Assembly (NCBI GenBank): GCA_910574475.1
Contig: CAJTAT010000003.1
Location: forward strand, 1-64,000
DNA: 64,000 nt
Direction of reading: 5' to 3'
Source of the DNA: Clostridia bacterium
GTDB lineage: Bacteria; Bacillota; Clostridia; Lachnospirales; Lachnospiraceae
Positions 6,574 through 15,102 of this stretch are shown here, piece by piece (the stretch's first letter is position 1; the number at the start of each line of letters is the position of its first letter). A program made the translations under genes and the position numbers. The notes below the pieces were generated by a model, which did not search any database, was not told the origin of the DNA, and saw only the letters and a program-made list of their open reading frames with translations.

Positions 6574-8478
6574 ATGCAAGAGACCAATATTCTTCCTGCT
6601 ACCTGGAGAGAATGGGTAGCACAGGGTGGGGGACAACCAGATTTTGTATATGTAATTGGAGACGCCTATGTGGATCACCCTTCTTTTGGACCGGCCATTA
6701 TCAGCCGTGTGCTTAAGAGTCAAGGCTATACAGTGGCTGTGATCTCTCAACCGGATTGGAAAGAGAAAGCGAGTATACAGGTGTTTGGTGAGCCCAGGCT
6801 CGCTTTTCTTGTGTCTTCTGGAAATATGGACTCCATGGTGAATCACTATACAGTATCGAAAAAGCGTCGTCATACGGACGCCTATACCCCAGGGGGTGTA
6901 ATGGGAAAGCGCCCAGATCGGGCAACGATCGTATACAGCAATTTGATTCGGCAGACCTATAAAAGGGTACCGATTGTACTGGGAGGAATCGAAGCCAGTC
7001 TTCGCAGGTTGGCCCACTATGATTACTGGTCTGACAGTTTAAAGCGTTCGCTCCTTTTGGACAGCGGAGCAGATCTCATTTCCTATGGCATGGGGGAGAG
7101 GTCAATTGTAGAAATTGCAGACGCTCTGGCAAGTGGGATTGATATACAAGATATCACCTTTATTGATGGCACAGTCTATAAGGCGAAATCAACAGAAGAT
7201 ATCTATGATGCCATCTATCTTCCAGATTTTGAAACGATTCAGACAGATAAAAGGGAGTATGCAAAAAGTTTCTGGATGCAATACCAGAATACAGATCCCT
7301 TTCATGGGAAACGTTTGGTTGAGAAATATTCGGAGCATTTGTATGTAGTTCAAAATCCGCCGTCCAAGCCATTGACACAGGAAGAAATGGATGCAGTCTA
7401 TGATTTGCCCTACAGCCGGGTCTGCCATCCTTCTTGCCTGGAAAAAGGAGAGATTCCGGCCATTGCTGAGATACAATTCAGTCTGGTCAGTAACCGAGGA
7501 TGCTTTGGCGCCTGCTCTTTCTGTGCACTGACCTTTCATCAGGGCAGGATCCTTCAGACCCGAAGTCATGAATCAATCTTGCAGGAAGCCAGGCAGATAA
7601 CAAAAGATCCAGAATTTAAGGGCTATATCCATGATGTGGGCGGGCCTACGGCGAACTTTCGCTATCCAGCCTGTGAAAAACAGCTATCTCATGGAGTCTG
7701 TAAGGAGAGACAATGCCTTTTTCCAAAGCCCTGTAAGCACCTGAAAGCAGATCACACAGATTATCAGGAGCTTTTGAGAAAATTGAGAAACCTTCCAAAA
7801 GTAAAAAAAGTTTTCATTCGCTCAGGGATTCGGTTTGATTATGTTCTGGCAGATTCAAATGCTTCTTTTTTGCGAGATTTGTGTGAATACCATGTGAGCG
7901 GGCAGTTGAAAGTTGCTCCTGAACATGTGTCGGATAAGGTTCTCTCAAAAATGGGCAAGCCCTCCAACTCTGTCTATGAAGATTTTTGCCAGAAGTATAA
8001 AAAAATGAATGAACGTTTGGGAAAAAAGCAGTATTTAGTGCCATATCTGATGTCTTCTCATCCAGGCTCGACCTTAAAGGAAGCGATTGAACTGGCAGAG
8101 TATTGTCGGGATCTGGGATATATGCCGGAACAAGTTCAAGACTTTTATCCCACGCCCTCTACAATTTCCACCTGTATGTATTATTCAGGCCTGGATCCTC
8201 GAAATCTGGAACCAGTATATGTGCCCAAAAATCCTCATGAAAAAGCCATGCAGCGGGCATTGATTCAATACAGGGATCCCAAAAACTATGAGTTGGTAAA
8301 AGAGGCATTGATCAAAGGTGGGCGCAAAGACTTGATAGGTTTTAAATCCAAATGCCTCATACGGCCCAAGGAGAAATGTAGTAATCAGGAGAACAGCAAA
8401 AAGCAGATAAGAAATAAAAAGACAAAAACGATACGTAATATTCATAGAAGACCAAATTGCTCCCAAAAGAAGGGATGA
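6574..8478 (+). CDS. YgiQ-family radical SAM protein (634 aa)
   Basis: Large radical S-adenosylmethionine enzyme of the UPF0313/YgiQ family, whose reaction is not established. The cluster-binding motif is GCFGACSFC at about residue 309 (CX3CX2C), inside a TIM-barrel half preceded by a ~300-residue N-terminal domain; a basic tail of ~40 residues (KKQIRNKKTKTIRN) ends the protein. It begins four bases after the pseudouridine synthase stop, so the two are probably cotranscribed, suggesting but not proving a role in RNA modification. Length and motif fit the family well. Confidence 0.85.
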   Translation: MQETNILPATWREWVAQGGGQPDFVYVIGDAYVDHPSFGPAIISRVLKSQGYTVAVISQPDWKEKASIQVFGEPRLAFLVSSGNMDSMVNHYTVSKKRRHTDAYTPGGVMGKRPDRATIVYSNLIRQTYKRVPIVLGGIEASLRRLAHYDYWSDSLKRSLLLDSGADLISYGMGERSIVEIADALASGIDIQDITFIDGTVYKAKSTEDIYDAIYLPDFETIQTDKREYAKSFWMQYQNTDPFHGKRLVEKYSEHLYVVQNPPSKPLTQEEMDAVYDLPYSRVCHPSCLEKGEIPAIAEIQFSLVSNRGCFGACSFCALTFHQGRILQTRSHESILQEARQITKDPEFKGYIHDVGGPTANFRYPACEKQLSHGVCKERQCLFPKPCKHLKADHTDYQELLRKLRNLPKVKKVFIRSGIRFDYVLADSNASFLRDLCEYHVSGQLKVAPEHVSDKVLSKMGKPSNSVYEDFCQKYKKMNERLGKKQYLVPYLMSSHPGSTLKEAIELAEYCRDLGYMPEQVQDFYPTPSTISTCMYYSGLDPRNLEPVYVPKNPHEKAMQRALIQYRDPKNYELVKEALIKGGRKDLIGFKSKCLIRPKEKCSNQENSKKQIRNKKTKTIRNIHRRPNCSQKKG

Positions 8479-8545
8479 ATATATGTGTGTTACGGTAAAA
8501 ATGTTTAAAAAAGGTTAAAATTTACTTAAATTTTATCAAATGGGA

Positions 8546-8573
8546 TTGACAAACTGGGCAGAAGGAGTAAAAT
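8546..8573 (+). promoter_or_regulatory. sigma-A promoter for the lipoprotein gene
   Basis: TTGACA (8546-8551), 16-bp spacer, TAAAAT (8568-8573). The leader to ATG 8651 is about 70 nt. Confidence 0.6.
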
Positions 8574-8650
8574 GTTTTGGGTAGCACAAGTATTAAAAAT
8601 GTGCAAAAGCCCAAGAGGCATGTATTTAAAGAAAAGAGAGGGGAAGAACT

Positions 8651-9109
8651 ATGAAAAAAATTGTAAGTAGCTTATTGATTCTTTGCATGACAGTTGCATT
8701 GGTTGGCTGTGGTGGCAAGGAGCAGACCGTAACCTATCAGAATGAGACAACAGATAGCGGCTTGACTGTAACAGAGACCATGACTATGGAAGCTAAGGGC
8801 GACAAGATTCAGAAGATCACACAGTCCTTTAAAGTAGACATGTCTGGATTTGATGCAAGTCAGCAGACCTTACTGGTTGAAGCTTATGACGCTCTGGCTG
8901 AACAGTACAATTCTGTAGAGGGTGCGAGTGCTACTGGTTCCTCATCAGACGGTTCTTACTCCCTGGATGTTACCATTGATACAACAGGGGATGCAGTATC
9001 TCAGCTGGCTGAGTTGGGTATTCTGGAAGTAGACGGAAATGCCAAGGGAATCTCTTTGAAGAAGACAGTTGCAGGCTTGGAAGCAAGCGGCTACACTCTG
9101 GTAGAGTAG
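8651..9109 (+). CDS. YehR/DUF1307-type lipoprotein (152 aa)
   Basis: Short secreted lipoprotein: a lysine start, hydrophobic segment and lipobox ALVGC (cysteine near residue 20), then a beta-rich domain beginning QTVTYQNETTDSG that resembles the DUF1307/YehR family. The function of the family is unknown. The mature protein should be anchored on the outer face of the membrane. It has its own promoter and ribosome site (GAGAGGGGAAG) and ends at a bidirectional terminator, so it is a single-gene unit. Confidence 0.7.
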   Translation: MKKIVSSLLILCMTVALVGCGGKEQTVTYQNETTDSGLTVTETMTMEAKGDKIQKITQSFKVDMSGFDASQQTLLVEAYDALAEQYNSVEGASATGSSSDGSYSLDVTIDTTGDAVSQLAELGILEVDGNAKGISLKKTVAGLEASGYTLVE

Positions 9110-9120
9110 TAAGGAAGAAA

Positions 9121-9168
9121 AAAGTGTTTCAGAAGTATGTATAGTAATACTTCTGAAACACTTTTTTA
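9121..9168. terminator. bidirectional terminator between convergent genes
   Basis: An 18-bp perfect stem (9121-9138 with 9147-9164) around an 8-nt loop, with T-run on the plus side and A-run on the other. It serves both the lipoprotein gene and the convergent HAD gene. Confidence 0.9.
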
Positions 9169-9984
9169 TTACAACATAAATTTTTCGATGATCTCTGCTA
9201 TTCCAGAATGATTGTTGTCCTGCTCTGTAATGTATACTCCATAAGGGTACATCTCAGGGCGCGAATTTTTCATAACGCAGGGAGTTTTGACAGCCTGGAG
9301 CATGGTGATATCATTTTCTGCATCACCGGCTGCAAGAGTATTTTCAAACGGTACGTTTAAATAGTTACTGATAAAACGGACGCCGCTTCCTTTATTGACT
9401 CCCTCTGGGAGAAATTCAAGATACATATCGCAGGAAAAGAACATGTCTAAATGGTTCTTTTGGGACCATGGTACCATGTGATCCCGGAATTTTTCCAGAT
9501 GGCTTTTGTCATGGAGATCGATAAATAAGATTTTGATGGGATCAAAGTCTAATACATCCATGACATTTTCCACGATCTTATAGGAGACAAGGGTAGAGCT
9601 GGAATAATACTGAATTTCTTCATTGTCGTGTTCGCACAATACTTCCGTTTTGGAGTAAGTCTGAGGGTGAATTCCAAATTTATAGGCCTCATCAAATGCT
9701 TCACGAATACAATCTCTGTGCACACCTTTGTAAAAGATGGTTTCCTTTGTGTGAGAATCGTAAATCAATGCGCCATTTGATGTAATGGCGTAACAACCAG
9801 GTGTGGTGAGTCCAAGCTTTTCTATCTGTTTTGCTGTGCTGGGCAGAGGACGCCCTGTAGTTACGACAATTGCATGTCCCATTTCTGTAGCTTGGTGAAT
9901 AGCTTCCAGATTTTTGGAAGTAATATCTTTGGAATCTGTGAGCAGTGTTCCATCCAGATCGACAAATAAAATCTTCTTTTCCAT
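9169..9984 (-). CDS. Cof-type HAD-IIB phosphatase (271 aa)
   Basis: Haloacid-dehalogenase-superfamily sugar-phosphate or nucleotide phosphatase. Motif I is FVDLDGTLL at the N-terminus (nucleophile and acid/base aspartates), motif II VVTTGRP, and motif IV AAGDAENDITML near the C-terminus; a large type IIB cap lies between. ATG at 9984 has AAAGGAG seven bases upstream on the minus strand. It is divergent from the germination gene and convergent with the lipoprotein gene, so probably monocistronic. The substrate is unknown; members are promiscuous. Confidence 0.85.
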   Translation of the reverse strand: MEKKILFVDLDGTLLTDSKDITSKNLEAIHQATEMGHAIVVTTGRPLPSTAKQIEKLGLTTPGCYAITSNGALIYDSHTKETIFYKGVHRDCIREAFDEAYKFGIHPQTYSKTEVLCEHDNEEIQYYSSSTLVSYKIVENVMDVLDFDPIKILFIDLHDKSHLEKFRDHMVPWSQKNHLDMFFSCDMYLEFLPEGVNKGSGVRFISNYLNVPFENTLAAGDAENDITMLQAVKTPCVMKNSRPEMYPYGVYITEQDNNHSGIAEIIEKFML

Positions 9985-10063
9985 AACATACTCCTTTTAT
10001 CGAAACTTTAATAAAAGCGTCCCTATTATAGCATAGCCAGCAGGGAAAGTGTAGCTTTTTTAG

Positions 10064-10093
10064 GTATAGTTTTTTTGATTTTTCTTAATACTA
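10064..10093 (+). promoter_or_regulatory. forespore (sigma-G-like) promoter
   Basis: GTATA (10064-10068), an 18-bp spacer, and AATACTA (10087-10093) match the sigma-G pattern GHATR-N18-CATnhTA except for the first base of the -10. It lies 43 bases upstream of a GerA-family gene, where forespore expression is expected. Confidence 0.45.
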
Positions 10094-10135
10094 AGTGAAA
10101 GCGAAAGAAAATGAAAATCAGGAGGTGCCTGGAAT

Positions 10136-11542
10136 ATGGGAGAAAAACTATCCAAAAACTTGAATGAGAATGTGTTCCATTTGAACAATATTCTGAATTT
10201 GGATACGAATTTTGATATTATCCGTAAGGGAATTACCATAGCAGGAAAAGATGCTTGCATCTATTTTATTGATGGATTTCTGGAAGAGGCAATTATGGAA
10301 AAACTTCTGGAATTTTTCTATAAGATGAAGCCAGAAGAATTGCCAATGACAGCGAAACAAATGATTGATCACGTAGTACCTTACGTGGAGGTTACAGCTA
10401 TTGAGGAGAAAGATTTATTGTTACAGAGTCTTCTTTCAGGTATTACCTGCCTTCTCATTGATGGCTATGAGACCTGCATAGGACTGGATTGTCGCTCTTA
10501 CCCTATGAGAGGAGTGGACGAACCTTCGAAAGATAAAGCGCTGCGGGGATCCAAGGACGGTTTTGTGGAGACAGTTGTATACAATACAGCCCTCATTCGC
10601 CGGAGGATACGAAGTCCCAAGCTATCTATGGAGATTTTAAATGCAGGAAAAACTTCAAGGACAGATATTGTTCTATGCTACATGGAGGATCGGGTGGACA
10701 GAAAACTGTTGCGGGAGATTCGGGGGCGAATCAATGCTATCAAAGTAGATGCCCTGACCATGAATCAGGAAAGCCTGGCAGAGTGCATATATGAGCGAAA
10801 ATGGTTTAATCCTTTTCCAAAATTTAAGTTTACAGAGCGCCCTGATGCTGCTTCCGCAGCTGTTTTAGAGGGAAATATAGTTGTTTTGGTGGATAATTCT
10901 CCCCAGGCTATGATTGTTCCTACCTCCATATTTGACATTGTGGAGGAGGCAGATGATTATTATTTTCCACCGATTACAGGTTCCTATCTGCGATTATCAA
11001 GATTTGTGATTGCGCTTATTACCTTACTGCTGACACCTGTGTTTTTATTATTATTTCAAAATCCCCAATGGATTCCACCCTGGCTGGAATTTATTCAAAT
11101 CAAAGATGCGATCAATGTCCCAATTATTTGGCAGTTTTTAATGCTTGAGTTGGCAATTGACGGCTTGCGATTGGCAGCTATCAATACTCCAAGTATGTTG
11201 AGTACACCTTTAAGTGTGGTGGCTGGTATTGTTCTGGGGCAATTTACCGTGGACTCAGGCTGGTTCAACGCAGAGATTATGATGTATATGGCATTTGTAG
11301 CCATTGCTAACTATACACAATCCAGCTACGAATTGAGTTATGCTTTGAAATTTATGCGTCTGATTATGTTGGTGTTGACTTCTCTTTTTGATTTGTGGGG
11401 ATTTTTGGCAGGACTGCTGATCACAATTGTGGCCATTGCCGGAAATAAAACCATTGCCGGAAAGAGCTATATTTACCCATTATTCCCACTGAATCTTCAC
11501 CAGTTAAAAAAGCGGTTCTTGAGGATGAGGTTGAAAGAGTAA
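10136..11542 (+). CDS. GerA-family spore germination protein (468 aa, SpoVAF/GerAA-like)
   Basis: Membrane protein of the spore inner membrane in the family of germinant receptor A subunits and SpoVAF. A soluble N-terminal half (~1-280) is followed by about five hydrophobic segments from residue ~285 (FVIALITLLLTPVFLLLF onward) and a short basic tail. Length and the motif YTQSSYELSYALKFMRL fit the GerA/SpoVAF family. Partner B and C subunits are absent on both sides, which favours a SpoVAF-like or orphan role. GGAGGTG lies eight bases before ATG 10136. It shows that the organism makes, or descends from makers of, spores. Confidence 0.8.
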   Translation: MGEKLSKNLNENVFHLNNILNLDTNFDIIRKGITIAGKDACIYFIDGFLEEAIMEKLLEFFYKMKPEELPMTAKQMIDHVVPYVEVTAIEEKDLLLQSLLSGITCLLIDGYETCIGLDCRSYPMRGVDEPSKDKALRGSKDGFVETVVYNTALIRRRIRSPKLSMEILNAGKTSRTDIVLCYMEDRVDRKLLREIRGRINAIKVDALTMNQESLAECIYERKWFNPFPKFKFTERPDAASAAVLEGNIVVLVDNSPQAMIVPTSIFDIVEEADDYYFPPITGSYLRLSRFVIALITLLLTPVFLLLFQNPQWIPPWLEFIQIKDAINVPIIWQFLMLELAIDGLRLAAINTPSMLSTPLSVVAGIVLGQFTVDSGWFNAEIMMYMAFVAIANYTQSSYELSYALKFMRLIMLVLTSLFDLWGFLAGLLITIVAIAGNKTIAGKSYIYPLFPLNLHQLKKRFLRMRLKE

Positions 11543-11576
11543 AATATTCTATAAAATATAGAGAGAATCCTGCTTT

Positions 11577-11602
11577 GAATCCTGCTTGGCAGGATTCTTT
11601 TT
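11577..11602 (+). terminator. terminator after the germination gene
   Basis: GAATCCTGC (11577-11585) pairs with GCAGGATTC (11589-11597), then TTTTT. A second copy of the 5' arm (AGAATCCTGC, from 11564) precedes it and could compete for the 3' arm. Confidence 0.75.
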
Positions 11603-11603
11603 A

Positions 11604-11632
11604 TTCACATTTAAGATATTTTGTGTTATACT
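11604..11632 (+). promoter_or_regulatory. promoter for the J-like/TPR-hscC operon
   Basis: TTCACA (11604-11609), 17-bp spacer, TATACT (11627-11632). Predicted start about 32 bases before ATG 11672. Confidence 0.5.
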
Positions 11633-11671
11633 AATATTTATGCGAATAAAGAGCAGGAAAGGATGAGGAGT

Positions 11672-14600
11672 ATGGATGAAAATATTAGTTTTTCCGTACT
11701 GGAAATAGAAAAGACAAAAGATAAAAAGGTTATTCAAGATGCCTACCGCAGTCTGCTGGTAAAGGTAAACCCAGAAGATGATCCAGAAGGGTTTAAGCGT
11801 CTCAGAGAAGCTTACGAGACAGCCTGTACTTATGCAGATCAGCCAGAGCCATTGGAGAAAGTGCCGGAGACTCCTATGGAGCTTTGGATGGAGCGGGTAA
11901 AAAAAGTATATTTTTCTCTTTCTCACCGTCTAGATCCGGAAAGCTGGAAGGAGCTTTTGCAGGATGACCTCTGTCTGGATTTAGACAGTAGTGTGGAAGC
12001 TAGGGATGCTCTCCTTGGATTTTTGACAGACAGCTACCGACTGAAAACGGATATTTGGAAATTAATCGATAAGACCTTTAATCTGCAGGAGGAGCGGGAG
12101 GAGCTTTTGGAAAAGTTCCATCCGAATTTTATTGAATTTGTTATGCATCAGTGTCAGAGTGATGAGAACTTTCCTTTTGAACTCCTGGAAGGGGAGGATG
12201 ATGCAGATTACGACACATTTTTGTACCATTATTACGAGCTTTGCCGTCAGAACGATAACGGAGATCAGGAAGCGGCCAGGAATACTTTGGAGACTATGAA
12301 CCACATGCCCATACGTCATCCCTACCTTAAGCTTGAGACTGCCCGTTATAACAGGCTTGTAGATAATATTCCAGAGGCTGCCAAGATTGCTCATGAACTT
12401 TTTGAGACCATGGGTGAGGATATGCGTATTCTCGTATATGGTGGAGAGATTCTCTGGGATCATGGGGAAAAAGGGATTGCGGCAGAGAGTTTTGAAAAGA
12501 TTCTTGAGGAATGTCCCACACATTATATGGCCAATAAATATATGGCTATGTACTGCCAGGAACAGGGAAACTATGAGAAAGCAAAAGAATACTGTGTGGA
12601 AGCTCTCCGGGTCAGCTCCCAGGAGGAAGCCCTTATGGAATGTATGCGTGGGATCAATCAGGAGCTTATGAGGATGTATGAGGAACAGGTAGAGAAGGGC
12701 GAGATTTCAGATGACAATGTTATGGAGCTGGGCTGGTGCTACCTTCAGAATGAGATGGCTGGAAAGGGGATTGAGCTTCTAGAAGGCCGGATAGTAGACG
12801 ATAAGCACAGTGCAGAATATCACAATTTGCTTTCTAAATGCTATTTTGTGGAGAACCGGTTTGTAGATGCCGCCCAGGAAGCAAAAGACTGTATTCCTTG
12901 CATTGAGACAGAGGCAAAAGCCCGGGAAGAAGATGCGAAGGAAGGGGAAGAAGGAAAAGAGCAGACGAAAATCCCGGGACGGATTGCAGCAGCCTGTGAA
13001 ATTATTGCGAAATCTCTTCATATGTTAGCTAAGGAGGAAGGCCTTCCTGTAGAAGACAGCGTTACCTACTATAAGCAGGCACTGGAAGCAATTGACAGAG
13101 CTTTAGAAAATGAACCAGAAGATCGAAATTATCGGATAGAGAAAATACAGATTCTGATGGATCAAAAGGAATACGAGAAAGCCACAGATGTATGCGATGA
13201 GATGATTGAGTCGGAACGAAGTGATTTCTATGCCTATGTACTGCGGCAGAAATGTTGCTTCGAGTTGCACAATGCTCAGGGAGTCGTAGATAATTTCTAT
13301 AGCGCAAAGGATATTTATGACGGGTATCCAGAGATTTATGAGCTTGCCACAGACGTGTTTATCCGCTACAGTCAGTATGATGACGCCAGAGGAATCTTAA
13401 ACCAGGCGAAGGAGGCAAATACAGGCAGCCCTAAATTGGACATTCTGAATCTGACGATCATGCGGGAGACAGCGGAAAAAGAGGATGAGTACTGGACAGC
13501 CTATGAAGAAGCCAATGAGCTGTTAAAAAAATTCAAGGAACACGCCGAAGAAGTATCCAAGAAGGATCAGGCAGAACTATATTATGAGGTAGCCCGGTGC
13601 TGTCGCGGCCTGGATCGGCAGAAGGAAGCCTTAAAGTACATAGAGGAAGCCTGTGGCCTGGATAATGATAAGCTTTATCGCTGGATACGGGCCAATACAT
13701 TGGCTGATCTGAGAGAATACGATAAGGCTATGGAAGAGTATCTCATCTGTGCAAAAGAGTATGGCGACAATGAGGTAGTTTATGAAAATATGGCCCGTTG
13801 TTATGACAATATGGGCAACTGGCGAAAGGCTGTCTATTATTTCAAAAAGGTTCTAAAGGTAAATGAAGAGAATCCCAGAGCCAACAGCAGGATTGTGGAT
13901 ATTCTTACAGACAGACTGAAAGAGACGGGAGACCGAAAGTATTACGAAGAGGCTCTTCCCTTTGCCACTAGACAGATTGAGCTGGAACCCACGGCCTATT
14001 ACTATATAGAACGAGGCCTTCTGTATATGGAGGCCGGCGTGTGGGAGCCTGCAGAGAAAGATTTTATAGAAGCGGCAAACTTAGAGCCAGATAATACTTA
14101 TGCATACAACAATCGCGGGTGTATCTATAAATACCAGGAAGAGTATGAGAAGGCCATCGAGCTTTTTACAAAAGCCTTGGAAGTTATGGAGGAGAAGGAA
14201 ACTCTGATTCCTTATGGCAATATGGGTGGCTCTTATGAGCGCATGTGCGACTATCAGAAGGCAGTAGAGTGGTATAAAAAAGGCAGTGAACAGTTCCCGG
14301 ATAATAAGAGTATACGAAGAGATTTGATTCGTGTGTATAAAAAGATGGGCTGGCTTGAAAAGGCTTTGGATGCTATCAAAGAGCTTTATGGGGCAGATAC
14401 TGCCGCCTATTATCTGTCGGCGGGAGAAGTCTATGTGCTAATGAAGCGGTATGACAAGGCATTATCCCTGTATCAGAAGGTACAGAAAAAGAAAGGGACA
14501 GATGCTTTTGATACAGATGCAGCCACTGCTTTCAGCCATATGGGAGATATTTATCTCTACTATAAAAAGAAGACAAAAAAAGCTCTGGATATGTACCAGA

Positions 14601-15061
14601 AAGCTTTAAACATTACAAAAAAGAGCGATGACAGTTATAGCCGTTATTGTAGAAATATTATGGAATGTTATCATGAGCTGGGAAAATCGGAGGAGGGGAT
14701 TCCTTACCAAAAGCTGGCTTATGACGCCTGGATTGCAGAGTATGGCAGCATTGAGAATTATCTGAACAATTTATACTATCGGAGATCCCGTTTGTATGCT
14801 ATGGGAGCTATGTATTACTATGTGGGGGACATGGAAAAGGCCAGAGAGTATTTTGACAAAATAGCTGGCGAATGTAAATGCCGTCACTGTAATTACAAGG
14901 AATGTGAAGATTATTGGGAGGCTATGGGATTCCTGAGGGAAGAAGAAGGCAGGTTGGAAGAAGCATTGAATTGTTACGAGAAGGCATGCAGGGAATCCAA
15001 GAGTAACAACTTAAGTATAGCCAAAGTAGAAAAGCTTACGAAGAAGCTTCGCAAGCGTTGA
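11672..15061 (+). CDS. large TPR protein with degenerate J-like N-terminus (1129 aa)
   Basis: Residues ~4-57 resemble a J domain (FSVLEIEKTKDKKVIQDAY ... FKRLREAYETA), but the HPD signature is NPE (VNPEDDPEG). From ~200 to the end the protein is almost all tetratricopeptide-type helical repeats, e.g. AYNNRGCIYKYQEEYEKAI; a Cys-rich CKCRHCNYKEC patch lies near the C-terminus. It is cytoplasmic (no signal peptide). ATG 11672 has AGGAAAGG nine bases upstream; the longer in-frame start at 11621 would lie upstream of the predicted transcript start. The Hsp70 gene follows after 41 bases, so this is a probable co-chaperone or client adaptor of that Hsp70. In E. coli, HscC also works with atypical J proteins. 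Confidence 0.75.
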   Translation: MDENISFSVLEIEKTKDKKVIQDAYRSLLVKVNPEDDPEGFKRLREAYETACTYADQPEPLEKVPETPMELWMERVKKVYFSLSHRLDPESWKELLQDDLCLDLDSSVEARDALLGFLTDSYRLKTDIWKLIDKTFNLQEEREELLEKFHPNFIEFVMHQCQSDENFPFELLEGEDDADYDTFLYHYYELCRQNDNGDQEAARNTLETMNHMPIRHPYLKLETARYNRLVDNIPEAAKIAHELFETMGEDMRILVYGGEILWDHGEKGIAAESFEKILEECPTHYMANKYMAMYCQEQGNYEKAKEYCVEALRVSSQEEALMECMRGINQELMRMYEEQVEKGEISDDNVMELGWCYLQNEMAGKGIELLEGRIVDDKHSAEYHNLLSKCYFVENRFVDAAQEAKDCIPCIETEAKAREEDAKEGEEGKEQTKIPGRIAAACEIIAKSLHMLAKEEGLPVEDSVTYYKQALEAIDRALENEPEDRNYRIEKIQILMDQKEYEKATDVCDEMIESERSDFYAYVLRQKCCFELHNAQGVVDNFYSAKDIYDGYPEIYELATDVFIRYSQYDDARGILNQAKEANTGSPKLDILNLTIMRETAEKEDEYWTAYEEANELLKKFKEHAEEVSKKDQAELYYEVARCCRGLDRQKEALKYIEEACGLDNDKLYRWIRANTLADLREYDKAMEEYLICAKEYGDNEVVYENMARCYDNMGNWRKAVYYFKKVLKVNEENPRANSRIVDILTDRLKETGDRKYYEEALPFATRQIELEPTAYYYIERGLLYMEAGVWEPAEKDFIEAANLEPDNTYAYNNRGCIYKYQEEYEKAIELFTKALEVMEEKETLIPYGNMGGSYERMCDYQKAVEWYKKGSEQFPDNKSIRRDLIRVYKKMGWLEKALDAIKELYGADTAAYYLSAGEVYVLMKRYDKALSLYQKVQKKKGTDAFDTDAATAFSHMGDIYLYYKKKTKKALDMYQKALNITKKSDDSYSRYCRNIMECYHELGKSEEGIPYQKLAYDAWIAEYGSIENYLNNLYYRRSRLYAMGAMYYYVGDMEKAREYFDKIAGECKCRHCNYKECEDYWEAMGFLREEEGRLEEALNCYEKACRESKSNNLSIAKVEKLTKKLRKR

Positions 15062-15102
15062 CTGAATGAATAGACAGATTAGTAGAACTAGAGGAAAGAG
15101 AC

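Noticed and set aside
6514..7017. 167-residue minus ORF
   Set aside because: Shadow of rluA-type and ygiQ genes, which have clear family motifs on the plus strand.
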